32,571 nucleotides of DNA from Marivivens sp. GTDB lineage: Bacteria > Pseudomonadota > Alphaproteobacteria > Rhodobacterales > Rhodobacteraceae. Shown here in pieces: positions 1-8,815 of the stretch. The stretch spans positions 1-32,571 of the forward strand of contig JAURFB010000025.1 of assembly GCA_030827165.1 (NCBI GenBank), given 5' to 3'. Position 1 is the first letter of the stretch. Each line of letters begins with the position of its first letter. The notes under the pieces were generated by a model. It was not told the origin of the DNA and ran no database searches. It saw nothing but the letters and a program-made list of their open reading frames with translations. The position numbers and the translations under genes are program-made.

Positions 1-506
1 CACTGGGCGCGGGCGTTGCCATAGCGCAGGACATTCACGCCGCCCGCGTTGGTCGCCAGAAGGCCACCGACGCGGGCCGAGCCTTCGGAGGCGAGCGAGA
101 GGGGGAAGAGGCGCTCGATCCCGGCGGCGGCGGCCTGAACATCCGCCAAGATCACTCCGGCCTCGGCGACCAGCACGTTTTCGGCCGGATAGATGCCGCG
201 AATCCGGCCCATCCGCGCCAGCGAAAGGACCACGGGCACCGGCCCCTCGGGCAGCACCTGTCCGCCGACAAGGCCTGTGCCGCCCGAATGCGGCACGGTG
301 CCCACGCGGGCGTTGGCGCAGGCCCTGACGACGAAGGCCACCTCTTCGGTCGACGCCGGGGCGATCACCACGCCCTTGCCGCGATACTTGCCGCGCGGTT
401 CGGTCAGGGTGGCATCCGACGCCTCGCGAAAGGCCGCGTCAGGCAGGCCCTGTCGCAGCGTCGTGATGAAGGTTTCGTCTGCCGGATTCAGTGTCATCTG
501 GCTCAT
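1..506 (-). CDS. FAD-binding oxidoreductase (GlcD/FAD-linked oxidase family), N-terminal part
   Basis: About 168 N-terminal residues are visible; the gene runs off the left edge. The protein begins MSQMTLNPADETF. The typical PCMH-type FAD-binding fold follows: an IAPASTEEVAFVVRACANA segment, the glycine-rich PHSGGTGLVGGQ loop that contacts the FAD pyrophosphate, and SLASEGSARVGGLLATNAGG. This pattern is shared by glycolate oxidase GlcD, D-lactate dehydrogenases and D-2-hydroxyglutarate dehydrogenase, flavoenzymes that oxidise 2-hydroxyacids. The substrate cannot be told because the C-terminal domain is missing. The start ATG overlaps the TGA of the DUF1697 gene upstream (ATGA), so the two are probably cotranscribed. 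An in-frame ATG three codons later is an alternative start. Confidence 0.85.
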   Translation of the reverse strand, partial: MSQMTLNPADETFITTLRQGLPDAAFREASDATLTEPRGKYRGKGVVIAPASTEEVAFVVRACANARVGTVPHSGGTGLVGGQVLPEGPVPVVLSLARMGRIRGIYPAENVLVAEAGVILADVQAAAAGIERLFPLSLASEGSARVGGLLATNAGGVNVLRYGNARAQ

Positions 507-1054
507 CCCACCGAGGCCGAGGCTGCCGCAAGCGCGGCCAACGCACGCACACTGTTGAGATTGCGCGCCGTCACATCCGTGTTGAGCACCCTCTCGTATC
601 CGGCAGCGAGTTTTGATTTTCCAAGCCCTGCCAGTGTGAACAGGTAAAGCACATCGCCCCGCACCGCCCATTTCTCGCCTTGCGCGGCAAGGACATCGAG
701 GGCGGCACCATCTATCTGGCTGGGTTTGGGATCCATAAAGACAAAGTGCAACGCGTTTCCATGCCCCTCTGCGACCGAGAAGGGGCAATCGGCCAATGCC
801 CGCTCCAGTGTTTCATGGTTGAGCACATGGCATTTGCGCCGAAAGCCAAAGTCGCGCTCGACAGCGTCCGAAATCGCCTCGCCAAGCGCCGCCGCCGAGG
901 CCGCACCCGCGCGAAAAACCGCGTTGCCTGACTGGATGTAGGTTTGAACCATCTCGAAACCCATCACTGTCAACATTTGGCGAAACGCCGCCATAGGCAG
1001 CTTGCCGGTGCCGCCGACGTTTACCCCGCGCATCAACGCAATCCAGATCGTCAT
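503..1054 (-). CDS. DUF1697 domain-containing protein
   Basis: A 183-aa protein that starts MTIWIALMRGVNVGGTGKLP, the hallmark N-terminus of DUF1697, with the family's LMRGVNVGG block. The motif YIQSGNAVF is also characteristic. The domain fills nearly the whole protein, as usual for this family. The function is unknown; no catalytic residues are established. It follows the GNAT gene after 24 nt and its stop overlaps the start of the FAD-linked oxidase, so it sits inside a minus-strand gene string. Family assignment is firm; role is not. Confidence 0.85.
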   Translation of the reverse strand: MTIWIALMRGVNVGGTGKLPMAAFRQMLTVMGFEMVQTYIQSGNAVFRAGAASAAALGEAISDAVERDFGFRRKCHVLNHETLERALADCPFSVAEGHGNALHFVFMDPKPSQIDGAALDVLAAQGEKWAVRGDVLYLFTLAGLGKSKLAAGYERVLNTDVTARNLNSVRALAALAAASASVG

Positions 1055-1078
1055 GCCCGCCCCTTGCCGTGCGATTAC

Positions 1079-1663
1079 CTAGCTCGCGTCGGTCTTGCCG
1101 CGCCTGTCGCCCCGGAGGTTGGCATAGAGCACATGGTTGCGCCAGCGGCCGTTGATCTGGAGATAGCTCTGCGCCACGCCTTCGTATTTGTAGCCACATT
1201 TTTCCAGAAGGCCGCGCGAGGCGGCGTTTTCGGGAAGGCACCCGGCCTCAAGACGGCTGAGGTCGAGGGTGGTGAAGGCATGATGGACGACCGCCTGAAG
1301 CGCCTCGCGCATATAGCCGGAGCGGGCATAAGGCGCGCCGACCCAATAGCCGGTGGTGCCGGATTGGGCCGGGCCGCGGCGGATATTGTCGAGGGTGATC
1401 GCCCCAATCAAAGCCTCGTCGTCCCGCCGGACCAGAAAGAGCGGCACGGCCGAGCCATTGGCGATAGATCGCTGCGCCCAGTAGACGCGATTGGTAAAGG
1501 CCTTGCGCGTCAGATGGTCGGCAGACCATGTCGGCTCCCAGGCGGACAGATGGTCACGGCTTTGCAACCGCAGATCGGCCCAGGCTCGATAATCGCCGTG
1601 CATCGGCGGGCGCAACGTCAGCCGCTCGGTTTCGAGCCGGACCTTGCGCCGCAGCCCCAGCAT
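1079..1663 (-). CDS. GNAT family N-acetyltransferase (RimJ/RimL type)
   Basis: A 194-aa protein of the acetyltransferase family that includes RimJ and RimL, which acetylate protein N-termini. It has the N-terminal ETERLTLRPP block, the central beta strand LIGAITLDNI, the acceptor region GYWVGAPYARSGYMREALQA that carries the acetyl-CoA pyrophosphate loop, and the C-terminal NAASRGLLEKCGYKYEG motif that closes the fold. The length is normal. The substrate is not predictable; RimJ-like S5 acetylation is only one option. Its ATG overlaps the TGA of the M16 peptidase gene by one base (TGATG), which implies translational coupling. Adjacency to an M16 peptidase is, to my knowledge, common in Rhodobacterales, but I could not verify it here. 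Confidence 0.88.
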   Translation of the reverse strand: MLGLRRKVRLETERLTLRPPMHGDYRAWADLRLQSRDHLSAWEPTWSADHLTRKAFTNRVYWAQRSIANGSAVPLFLVRRDDEALIGAITLDNIRRGPAQSGTTGYWVGAPYARSGYMREALQAVVHHAFTTLDLSRLEAGCLPENAASRGLLEKCGYKYEGVAQSYLQINGRWRNHVLYANLRGDRRGKTDAS

Positions 1664-2925
1664 CAGGCGGCGAGCCGTTTGCGCAGGGCGGCAAGCGCGG
1701 GCGTTTTGTCGGCCGGGCCATAAACCGCGAGCGCAGCGCCGGATTTCGTTGCTGTCCGGATCGCGAAATCGCGCACGTCGCGGGTAGTGACGGCGTCGAT
1801 CTTTTCGATGGTTTCCTCGATCGAGGGGATGCGGTTCCAGATTTGCAGCATTCGGGCCAGCCGTTCGGCGCGGGCTGAAGGGCTTTCAAGGCCCATAAGC
1901 AGGCCAGCCTTCATCTGGGCGCGGGACCGGGCGACCTCGGCCTCGGTCATGTCGGAGGCGCGGCGCATCTCGTCGATGGTAACAAGGGCCAGTTCCTCGA
2001 TCTGCTCGCCGGAAGTGCCGGCATAGATCGTCGTCAGACCCGCATCTTCATAGGCGCCGGTCTGGGCGAAGATCGAATAGCACAGGCCCCGCACTTCGCG
2101 GATTTCCTGAAACAGCCGGCTCGACATGCCGCCGCCGAGGGCGGTGGAATAGACCTGAGCGGTAAAGATGGCGGGATCGCGGTAGTCCGGGCTTTCGAGC
2201 GCCAAGGTAAAGTGGACTTGTTCGAGCGCCTTGATCTCGCGCCGCTCGCCGCCTTGAAAGCGGGCCGGAAGGGGGACCACCGGGTTGATGATCGGCGAGA
2301 GGTGCCCAAAGAGGCGCTCGGCCTGCCGCACGATCGCGTCATGATCAACCGCACCAGCGGCGGCGAGGATCATCTGGCCGGGGCCGTAATGTTCAGACAC
2401 AAAGCCTGCAAGATCGGCACGGGTAAAGGAACTCACGCGTTCGGCGGGGCCGAGGATCGTGCGGCCGAGCGGCTGATCGGGATAGGCCGCCTCTTGCAGC
2501 CAGTCGAACACAACATCGTCGGGGGTGTCGAAGGTCTGCCCAATCTCCTGCAAGATCACCCCGCGTTCAACCTCGATCTCGGTGGGGTCAAACAGCGGGT
2601 TGGTCAGGATATCAGCGATGATATCGAGGCCGAGCGGCACGTCATCTTCCAGGACCCGCGCGTAATAGGCGGTGGTGTCGCGGCTCGTATAGGCGTTGAT
2701 ATAGCCGCCCACATCCTCGATCTCTTCAGCAATCTGCAAGGCGCTGCGGGTCTTGGTGCCCTTGAATGCCATGTGCTCGAGGAAATGGGCGATGCCGTTC
2801 TGCTCGAGCCGCTCATGCCGGCCGCCGGCCAGAATCCAGACGCCGACCGAGGCGGATTTCAGGCCCGGCATATGCTCGGTGACGATGCGGAACCCGTTCG
2901 AGAGGGTGTGAAGTTCGATTGTCAA
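1663..2925 (-). CDS. M16 family zinc metallopeptidase (mitochondrial processing peptidase-like)
   Basis: A 420-aa pitrilysin-clan protease close to the beta subunit of mitochondrial processing peptidase. The inverted zinc motif HFLEH is at residues 47-51, with His47 and His51 as metal ligands and Glu50 as catalytic base. Glu127 in VERGVILQEI lies exactly 76 residues after His51, the spacing of the third ligand in this family. The C-terminal half carries the inactive-like M16 repeat with GGGMSSRLFQEIREVRGLCY. The start is a TTG overlapping the thrC stop; it gives MTIELHTLSNGFRIVTEHMP, which aligns with family N-termini, so the rare codon appears genuine. Bacterial members are presumed to degrade peptides; the substrate is unknown. 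Confidence 0.93.
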   Translation of the reverse strand: MTIELHTLSNGFRIVTEHMPGLKSASVGVWILAGGRHERLEQNGIAHFLEHMAFKGTKTRSALQIAEEIEDVGGYINAYTSRDTTAYYARVLEDDVPLGLDIIADILTNPLFDPTEIEVERGVILQEIGQTFDTPDDVVFDWLQEAAYPDQPLGRTILGPAERVSSFTRADLAGFVSEHYGPGQMILAAAGAVDHDAIVRQAERLFGHLSPIINPVVPLPARFQGGERREIKALEQVHFTLALESPDYRDPAIFTAQVYSTALGGGMSSRLFQEIREVRGLCYSIFAQTGAYEDAGLTTIYAGTSGEQIEELALVTIDEMRRASDMTEAEVARSRAQMKAGLLMGLESPSARAERLARMLQIWNRIPSIEETIEKIDAVTTRDVRDFAIRTATKSGAALAVYGPADKTPALAALRKRLAA

Positions 2926-4310
2926 CGCGAGTGGCGCTCCCGGATGAGGCTTTGCAGGGCGGCAAGATCGTTGGCGACCCGCGTGACCCGTTCAGGACGG
3001 TCATACAGGTCTGACATGCGCGGGGGAAGAGGCGGACGGATGCCATTGGCTGTCTCGACCGCATCGGGGAACTTGGCGGGGTGGGCTGTGGCCAGCGTGA
3101 TCATCGGAACGTCCGACAGGAAGCCCTCGGCCACCTTCACGCCAACGGCCGAATGGGGGCAGAGGATTTCGCCCGAGGCTGTGCGCTGTGCGGCGATGGT
3201 GGCAAGCGTCTCCTCTTCCGAGGCGCGACCCGAGGCAAACTCGGCCCGCAGCCAGTCGATCGCGCCCTGGCTCACGGTGAATTCACCCCTGGACGCGAGG
3301 TCGGCCATCTGGGTGGCGACAGCGGCGCCGTCACGGCCATAGGCATAAAACAGCGCCCGCTCGAAATTGGAAGAGACCTGAATATCCATAGAAGGGCTGA
3401 TCGAGGGGGTTACACCCTGTTTTTTCTGGAGACCGGTCTTGAGCGTGCGGTGCAGGATGTCGTTGTGGTTGGTGGCGATCACCAGACGCTCGATGGGCAG
3501 GCCCATCTGACGGGCGACGAAGCCTGCGAAGATATCGCCGAAATTGCCGGTGGGCACGGTAAAGCTCACCTTGCGATGCGGCGCGCCAAGGCTGACGGCG
3601 GAGGAGAAGTAATAGACCACCTGCGCCAGAACCCGGCCCCAGTTGATCGAATTGACGCCCGCAAGGCCAACCTCGTCGCGGAAGGCGAAATCGTTGAACA
3701 TATCCTTCAGCGCGGCTTGGCAATCGTCGAAATCGCCATCCATGGCAAGGGCATGAACGTTGGCCTCGGAGGGCGTCGTCATCTGCCGGCGCTGAACCTC
3801 GGAGACGCGGCCATGCGGGAAGAGGATGAACACATCGACGTTCGACAGGCCACGAAATGCCTCGATTGCCGCCGATCCGGTATCGCCCGAGGTCGCGCCG
3901 ACGATGGTGATGCGCTTGCCCGAGCGCGCCAGAGCTACCTGCATCATCTGGCCGATGATCTGCATGGCGAAATCCTTGAACGCCAGCGTAGGGCCGTGAA
4001 ACAGCTCAAGGAGGAAGTGGTTGGGGCCAAGCTGCACCAGCGGCGCGCGGGCGGCGTGGCCGAAGCCGGCATAGGCGGCGGCGATCAGGGCGCGGAATTC
4101 GGCGTCGGTGAAGGTCTCGCCAATGAAGGGGCGCATCACCTTGCAGGCGATCTTTTCATAGCTGTCGCCCGCCATGCCGGCGATCTCGGCGGCGCTGAGG
4201 GTCGGGATATCTTTTGGCACATAAAGCCCGCCATCGCGCGCGAGGCCGGTCATCATCGCCTCTTCGAAGCTCAGCTCTGGGGCCAGACCCCGGGTCGAGA
4301 CATAGCGCAT
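2922..4310 (-). CDS. thrC: Threonine synthase
   Basis: A 462-aa PLP enzyme that converts O-phosphohomoserine to threonine in the cytoplasm, the last step of threonine synthesis. The N-terminus MRYVSTRGLAPELSFEEAM is typical of the long (proteobacterial/fungal) class. The PLP-binding lysine is Lys112 in FHGPTLAFKDFAMQ. The phosphate-binding TSGDTGSAA loop is at 140-148, and FTVPTGNFGDIFAGF follows in the middle. The length matches the family. A GGAGT ribosome site lies just before the ATG at 4310. It lies 3 nt after SURF1 and overlaps the M16 start by 4 nt, so it appears to be in the middle of a minus-strand operon. Confidence 0.97.
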   Translation of the reverse strand: MRYVSTRGLAPELSFEEAMMTGLARDGGLYVPKDIPTLSAAEIAGMAGDSYEKIACKVMRPFIGETFTDAEFRALIAAAYAGFGHAARAPLVQLGPNHFLLELFHGPTLAFKDFAMQIIGQMMQVALARSGKRITIVGATSGDTGSAAIEAFRGLSNVDVFILFPHGRVSEVQRRQMTTPSEANVHALAMDGDFDDCQAALKDMFNDFAFRDEVGLAGVNSINWGRVLAQVVYYFSSAVSLGAPHRKVSFTVPTGNFGDIFAGFVARQMGLPIERLVIATNHNDILHRTLKTGLQKKQGVTPSISPSMDIQVSSNFERALFYAYGRDGAAVATQMADLASRGEFTVSQGAIDWLRAEFASGRASEEETLATIAAQRTASGEILCPHSAVGVKVAEGFLSDVPMITLATAHPAKFPDAVETANGIRPPLPPRMSDLYDRPERVTRVANDLAALQSLIRERHSR

Positions 4311-4313
4311 GGG

Positions 4314-4988
4314 TTACTCCTTTCGGCGGGCAATTCGGGTGATCAGCCAGATCGACATGACCGTCCAGACGGCGGCCAGCAGGAACCAGGTGATCGCATA
4401 TTCGCGGTGATCGTTCTTGATGCCCGCCGTGTCTACGGGAACCGGCGTCATTCGGGGATCGTAATGCGACGCTTGCCGCAAAACGATGAGGATCGGTTCG
4501 GTTCCAAGCGCCTCGGCCATCGGGATCACATCGCGGGCAAACCAGATGCCCCTGGCAAGATCGGGCTCGGGCGTCGACGGGGTCTTGTCGTCGGGCCAGA
4601 GAAGATTGCCAAGGATTTCGGTTGGGGTGAGGTCGGGGGCGGCGCCCTTGGCCTCGAGCGGCATGACGCCGAGATCGACCATGATCGCGCGGCCGCTATC
4701 TGTCTCGACGGCGGCAATCACCCGATAGCCGGTGCCGGCGCCTGTGCCGGAGGAGAGAACATGAAGCTCGCGGCCCGTAGGCGTGCCGTGGACCGCGACC
4801 GCGCGGTATTCGAAATCGGTTTCGGTGGGATCGGCAGGCAGAGCAACCGCCGGAGCCAATAACTGGGTTTCGATCTCGTGCAGGATGCCGCGCTTCGAGT
4901 CGAGCCGCTCGACCTGCCAGGCGCCCAGGCTCAGAAGGATGCCCGTACCGACAATCCCCAACAGGACCGGAAAGTAATAGCGGCGCAT
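4314..4988 (-). CDS. SURF1 family cytochrome oxidase biogenesis protein
   Basis: A 224-aa membrane protein of the Surf1/Shy1 family, which helps deliver haem a to subunit I of aa3-type oxidases. It has the classic layout: a first membrane helix (about 4-22), the conserved LGAWQVERLDSK block right after it, a periplasmic domain with YRAVAVHGTP, and a second helix near the C-terminus (YAITWFLLAAVWTVMSIWLI). The start was set at ATG 4988 because AAGGG lies at good distance upstream; a TTG at 5012 would extend the protein by eight residues but has no such site. It sits just beyond a hairpin that follows ctaE, so it may be read through from the cta operon or have its own promoter. Confidence 0.93.
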   Translation of the reverse strand: MRRYYFPVLLGIVGTGILLSLGAWQVERLDSKRGILHEIETQLLAPAVALPADPTETDFEYRAVAVHGTPTGRELHVLSSGTGAGTGYRVIAAVETDSGRAIMVDLGVMPLEAKGAAPDLTPTEILGNLLWPDDKTPSTPEPDLARGIWFARDVIPMAEALGTEPILIVLRQASHYDPRMTPVPVDTAGIKNDHREYAITWFLLAAVWTVMSIWLITRIARRKE

Positions 4989-5009
4989 CGCCTGACCCTT
5001 TTGATACGA

Positions 5010-5039
5010 CAAACGCGCGCGAAGGACCGCGCGCGTTTG
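5010..5039 (-). terminator. Strong hairpin after ctaE, probable intrinsic terminator
   Basis: The stem C-AAACGCGCGC pairs perfectly with GCGCGCGTTT-G (11 bp) around the 8-nt loop GAAGGACC. On the minus strand it follows the ctaE stop by about 55 nt, and the stem's own 3' arm ends in GTTT followed by GTCGTATC, a weak U-rich tail. It separates the oxidase genes from SURF1. The plus-strand side is also T-rich, so bidirectional function is possible. Read-through into SURF1 cannot be excluded. Confidence 0.7.
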
Positions 5040-5092
5040 GTTTGTTTTCCATCAGGCGGGAAGGGTCAACCCCTGCCCGGCCAAAGGCGCTG

Positions 5093-5893
5093 TTACTGGC
5101 CCCAGATGTAGACGGCGGCGAAGAGGAAGAGCCACACGACGTCAACGAAGTGCCAATACCAGGCGGCGGCTTCGAAGCCGACATGCTGTTCTTGGGTGTA
5201 GTGGCCCTTGTAGACGCGCATCAGCGTGACGAAGAGGAAGATCGTGCCGATGATGACGTGGAAGCCGTGGAAGCCGGTCGCCATGAAGAAGGTCGCACCA
5301 TAGATGTTGCCCGACAGGCCGAAGGCGGCGTGGCTGTATTCGTAGGCCTGAAAGACGGTGAACAGAGCACCGAGGGCGATCGCGAGGATCAGGCCGGTCT
5401 TCATGTCCTGGCGGTTGTTGTCGTGGGTCAGCGCGTGGTGCGCCCAGGTCGCGGCGCAGCCCGACAGGAGCAGGATCAGCGTGTTGATCAGCGGCAGGTG
5501 CCAGGGATCGAAGGTCTCGATTCCGGCCGGCGGCCAGACGCCATCGACGATCGGCGACATCGGCCCCATCGGGTAAAGGGCGCTTTTGAAGAAGGCCCAG
5601 AACCAGGCGAGGAAGAACATCACCTCGGACATGATGAAGAGAATGAAGCCATAGCGCAGGCCGATGCGGACAACCGGAGTGTGATCGCCGGTCTGACCTT
5701 CGTTAACCACTTCCGACCACCAGGCAAACATCGTGTAAAGAACACCGGCGAGGCCGATCAGGAACATGTAGGGCCCGCTGTCCTTCATCCACAAGACAGA
5801 GCCGAACAGCATGATGAAGGCCGAGACCGCCCCGACAAGGGGCCAGATCGACGGGGGTAGGATGTGGTAGTCGTGATTCTTTGCGTGCGCCAT
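5093..5893 (-). CDS. ctaE: Cytochrome c oxidase subunit III
   Basis: A 266-aa polytopic membrane protein with seven predicted helices, the third core subunit of the aa3-type haem-copper oxidase. Diagnostic blocks are [18 protein letters not shown] at the N-terminus, [21 protein letters not shown] with the conserved lipid-contacting helix, and [19 protein letters not shown] and [20 protein letters not shown] toward the C-terminus. Subunit III binds phospholipid and stabilises proton uptake by subunit I, which is not encoded in this window. A GGGAAG ribosome site precedes the ATG. It is the last gene of the ctaC-B-orf-G-E string, 25 nt after ctaG and followed by a strong hairpin. Confidence 0.97.
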   Translation of the reverse strand: MAHAKNHDYHILPPSIWPLVGAVSAFIMLFGSVLWMKDSGPYMFLIGLAGVLYTMFAWWSEVVNEGQTGDHTPVVRIGLRYGFILFIMSEVMFFLAWFWAFFKSALYPMGPMSPIVDGVWPPAGIETFDPWHLPLINTLILLLSGCAATWAHHALTHDNNRQDMKTGLILAIALGALFTVFQAYEYSHAAFGLSGNIYGATFFMATGFHGFHVIIGTIFLFVTLMRVYKGHYTQEQHVGFEAAAWYWHFVDVVWLFLFAAVYIWGQ

Positions 5894-5918
5894 GTCGGTC
5901 TTCCCTGTGGCTTGGTCT

Positions 5919-6515
5919 TTAGTTGGTTTCTATGGCGTCTGACGCCGGATTTGTCAAAGCCGCCTGCTCGTCCGGCAGGTCGATCTCGTAGAAGGTGTAA
6001 GAGAGGGTGATCGTGTGCACATACTTGGCGTCGCGGTCGTTCACGATGGCCGGATCGACATAGAAGCTGACCGGCATCTCGACCGTTTCACCCGGCTGGA
6101 GCACCTGCTCGGTGAAACAGAAACACTCAATCTTATCAAAGAAGTAACCCGCCTCATATGGCGTCACGTTATACGAGGCCTGGCCAGCGACGGGCCGATC
6201 CGTCGGATTGTGCGCCTCATAGAAGGCGAGCCCTGTTTCACCGATCCGCAGCGTCATTTCGCGCTGCATCGGGGTGAATTCCCACGGCATACCGCGATCC
6301 AATGACGCATCAAAACGAACGGTTATTGTCTGGTCGAGAACCACATCGCTGCCGGTTTCGGCCGTATTCGTGACCCCGCCAAAGCCGGTGACTCGGCAAA
6401 ACCAATCGTAGAACGGGACCGAGGCCCAGGCGAGCCCGCCCATGACAACGACGACGCCAACAGTCTGGAACACTGTTTTCCGCGGTCCGTCGATCTCTTT
6501 GCCGAAGAGCCTCAT
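5919..6515 (-). CDS. ctaG: Cytochrome c oxidase assembly protein CtaG (Cox11 family)
   Basis: A 198-aa copper chaperone that donates Cu to the CuB site of oxidase subunit I. One N-terminal membrane helix (about 14-32) anchors a periplasmic domain. The conserved Cys40 in [10 protein letters not shown] follows the helix, and the copper-binding CFCF motif (Cys131 and Cys133) lies in the beta-barrel domain, together with the VSFYVDPAI motif near the C-terminus. All residues expected of Cox11 are present and the length is normal. Its ATG overlaps the stop of the 72-aa gene upstream by 4 nt, indicating translational coupling within the cta operon. This is the Cox11 type, not the unrelated Bacillus CtaG. 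Confidence 0.96.
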   Translation of the reverse strand: MRLFGKEIDGPRKTVFQTVGVVVVMGGLAWASVPFYDWFCRVTGFGGVTNTAETGSDVVLDQTITVRFDASLDRGMPWEFTPMQREMTLRIGETGLAFYEAHNPTDRPVAGQASYNVTPYEAGYFFDKIECFCFTEQVLQPGETVEMPVSFYVDPAIVNDRDAKYVHTITLSYTFYEIDLPDEQAALTNPASDAIETN

Positions 6516-6730
6516 TGGGAGACGACAGCCCCCTCTTCGCCCTCGAGCGGCACGAGCGCGGGCTGCACGACATGGTCATAGCCCTGGAACTTGCTGGCGT
6601 CGCCCAGTTCCTGGACCTTCACCACCGTAAGCAGGAAGACCAAGGCGACGAAGGCCAACAAAAGGCCCAGAAGGCCCATATTGCGGCCTTTGCGCCTTTG
6701 GTGCAGCTCGTGTTCAACCTTGATCGACAT
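6512..6730 (-). CDS. Small single-pass membrane protein of the cta operon (CoxF-like)
   Basis: A 72-aa protein that starts [20 protein letters not shown], has a basic cytoplasmic N-terminus, one hydrophobic helix (about 18-37) and an acidic C-terminal tail. A GGAGG ribosome site lies 7 nt upstream. The start shares one base with the ctaB stop (TAATG) and the stop overlaps the ctaG start, so it is firmly embedded in the operon. Similar small ORFs between ctaB and ctaG occur in related oxidase clusters and are sometimes called CoxF or assembly protein; the function is not established. A role in assembling the oxidase is inference from location only. Confidence 0.85.
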   Translation of the reverse strand: MSIKVEHELHQRRKGRNMGLLGLLLAFVALVFLLTVVKVQELGDASKFQGYDHVVQPALVPLEGEEGAVVSQ

Positions 6731-7662
6731 TACCAACCTCCAAAGCCCCACGGACGCAGGGCCGCCTCGGCCAGCAGCGCCGAGAAGTGCAGGAACAAAT
6801 AGTAGAGCGAGACTTTGAACGCGGCCTTTTCGGCGGCAAAGTTGTCGGCTTCGGCTTGGGCCTCGTCGCGCCGCCAGACGCGGAAGCAGGCCCGCAGGAA
6901 CCAAAGATTCAAGGCCACGGCCGTCGCCAGATAGATCGGCCCTCCGATCGAGGTGAAGGAAATGGCAAGCGCGACAGGAACCAGTGCGATCATGTAGCCC
7001 ATGATGTGATTGCGGGTCACGCGGCGGCCGTGGGTCTCGGTCAGCATCGGCACGCCGGCGTTGCCGTAGTCGGATTTCACGAAGATCGCCAGCGCCCAGA
7101 AATGCGGCGGGGTCCACATGAAGATCAGCGCGAACATCAGGATCGATTCAAGGCTGATCCCGCCGGTGGCCACGGCCCAGCCGATCATCGGCGGAAAGGC
7201 TCCGGCGGCGCCGCCGATCACGATATTCTGCGGCGTCGAGCGCTTGAGCCACATCGAATAGATCACGGCGTAGAAGAAGATGGTGAAGGCCAGAAGTCCC
7301 GCAGCGAGGAAGTTGGTCGCCAGCGCCAGAAGGATCACCGAGAAGGCCGAGAGCGTCAGCCCGAGGCCAAGCGCCTCGCCCGGCTGGACCTTGCCCGAGG
7401 GAATCGGCCGCTTGGCGGTGCGGCGCATGATCCGGTCGATGTCGGCGTCCCACCACATATTCAGCGCGCCCGACGCACCCGCGCCCACGGCTATGCAAAG
7501 GATGGCGACGAAGGCGATGAAGGGATGCACCGGGACCGGCGCCACGACGAGGCCGACCAGGGCGGTAAAGACCACCAGCGACATCACGCGCGGCTTGAAA
7601 AGGGCAAAGTAATCGCCCATCCCGGCTTCATGTGATGTCTGCTCTAGGCTCACGTCGGTCAT
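6730..7662 (-). CDS. ctaB: Protohaem IX farnesyltransferase (haem O synthase)
   Basis: A 310-aa UbiA-superfamily membrane prenyltransferase with about nine helices. It adds farnesyl to haem B to form haem O, the precursor of the haem A used by aa3 oxidase. The allylic-diphosphate-binding motif is visible as [19 protein letters not shown], and the second polar loop contains [12 protein letters not shown]. The N-terminus shows the conserved [20 protein letters not shown]. The start was placed at ATG 7662 with GGAA at suitable spacing; ATG 7665 directly before it is equally in frame, and a TTG at 7716 is unlikely. It lies between ctaC and the 72-aa gene. Confidence 0.96.
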   Translation of the reverse strand: MTDVSLEQTSHEAGMGDYFALFKPRVMSLVVFTALVGLVVAPVPVHPFIAFVAILCIAVGAGASGALNMWWDADIDRIMRRTAKRPIPSGKVQPGEALGLGLTLSAFSVILLALATNFLAAGLLAFTIFFYAVIYSMWLKRSTPQNIVIGGAAGAFPPMIGWAVATGGISLESILMFALIFMWTPPHFWALAIFVKSDYGNAGVPMLTETHGRRVTRNHIMGYMIALVPVALAISFTSIGGPIYLATAVALNLWFLRACFRVWRRDEAQAEADNFAAEKAAFKVSLYYLFLHFSALLAEAALRPWGFGGW

Positions 7663-7705
7663 CATGCTTCCAATAGGCGACGGGCAGGCCCCGTCAGAAG
7701 TGACT

Positions 7706-7754
7706 GGACCCGCCAAGCGGGCCCAAACACGCAGGGCAGGCAGCGCCCGCCCTG
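7706..7754 (-). other. Two consecutive hairpins between ctaC and ctaB
   Basis: The 110-nt gap between ctaC and ctaB holds an 8-bp hairpin (7706-7713 with 7717-7724, three-base loop; the single mismatch in DNA is a G-U pair in minus-strand RNA). A second stem pairs CAGGGC at 7732-7737 with GCCCTG at 7749-7754. Neither is followed by a T-run, so they look more like RNA-processing or attenuation elements than full terminators. They could set the ratio of subunit II to the assembly proteins. This role is inference. Confidence 0.35.
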
Positions 7755-7772
7755 TCAGGGATCAGGCGGCGA

Positions 7773-8633
7773 TCAGACGCCGTGCTCTTCCTTGGCGGCG
7801 GCCAGCCATTCGGCATAGGCCGCTTCGCTGACAACCTTGACGGTGATCGGCATATAGGCGTGGTCCTTGCCGCAAAGCTCGGAGCACTGGCCGAAATAGA
7901 TGCCTTCCTGCTCGGCGGCGAACCAAAGCTGGCCGATCCGGCCCGGAACGGCATCTTGCTTCACGCCGAAGGCCGGAATGGTCCACGAGTGGATAACGTC
8001 CGCACCTGTCACGTGCATGACAACCACAGCGCCGACAGGGATCACGACGGCGGTGTCGGTCGCCAGAAGGAATTCGTTGTCGGTATAGCCAGCTTCGGCG
8101 AGCTGGGCGCTGATCGAGGCGTTGAGGTTGCCCTCGCCGTAGCCGATCATGAAGCTGTCGTAGGCAATGCCTTCGTCGGAATATTCATAGTTCCAATACC
8201 ACTGGTTACCCGTCACCTTGATATGAATGTCACCCTCGGGGATTTCCTGCTGCTTGAACAGGATCGGCAGCGAGAAGGCACCGATGAAAACAAGGATCAG
8301 GATCGGGATGATCGTCCAGGCCACCTCGAGCGGCGAGTTGTGCGAGAAGCTGGCCGGGTTCGGGTTGGCGCGGCGGCTGTAGCGAACGATGATGAACGCC
8401 AGAAGGCCGACCACAAAGATCACGATGCCGGTGATAATGATCAGGATCATGCCGTCGAGCCATTGCAGATCGCGGGCAAGCTCGGAGGCGGCAGGCTGGA
8501 AGCCCACACCCTGATCCTTCGGCGCGCCGATGATCTCGAGCTGTTGGTTGACGGCCTGCGCGCTGGCGGCAGCGGCGGCAAAGATCAGCCCGGCTGCGGC
8601 CGAAAGCTTGGTGACGAGGTTGGTCAGTCGCAT
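7773..8633 (-). CDS. ctaC: Cytochrome c oxidase subunit II
   Basis: A 286-aa precursor. A signal peptide covers about residues 1-26 ([10 protein letters not shown] then an Ala-rich core ending ASAQA). Two membrane helices lie at about 60-84 and 106-127, and the periplasmic cupredoxin domain carries the binuclear CuA site. All CuA ligands are present: His215, Cys250, Glu252, Cys254, His258 and Met261 ([15 protein letters not shown]). The aromatic electron-entry segment [10 protein letters not shown] at 142-151 is intact. The start at 8633 was chosen for its signal peptide and the AGGG site upstream; a start at 8693 would add 20 non-signal residues. It is the first gene of the operon, divergent from tldD across 182 nt. 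Confidence 0.97.
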   Translation of the reverse strand: MRLTNLVTKLSAAAGLIFAAAAASAQAVNQQLEIIGAPKDQGVGFQPAASELARDLQWLDGMILIIITGIVIFVVGLLAFIIVRYSRRANPNPASFSHNSPLEVAWTIIPILILVFIGAFSLPILFKQQEIPEGDIHIKVTGNQWYWNYEYSDEGIAYDSFMIGYGEGNLNASISAQLAEAGYTDNEFLLATDTAVVIPVGAVVVMHVTGADVIHSWTIPAFGVKQDAVPGRIGQLWFAAEQEGIYFGQCSELCGKDHAYMPITVKVVSEAAYAEWLAAAKEEHGV

Positions 8634-8815
8634 GTCATACCCTGTTCTTGACGGCGTGCTATCACGCCCAATTAGGAATCCGCACCGAAACACGGGGCGG
8701 AATCCCGTTGTATCCGCGAATGCATCTCACATATCCTGACGCACAACTCAAGAACTGCAATTGCGGCAAACGGACGCTTTTTGCATCGAGTGCCCGTAAA
8801 TTTGAGGAATCTCTC

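Noticed and set aside
3081-4862. A 593-codon open frame on the plus strand
   Set aside because: Antisense to thrC and SURF1, with no domain, ribosome site or protein-like hydrophobic pattern.
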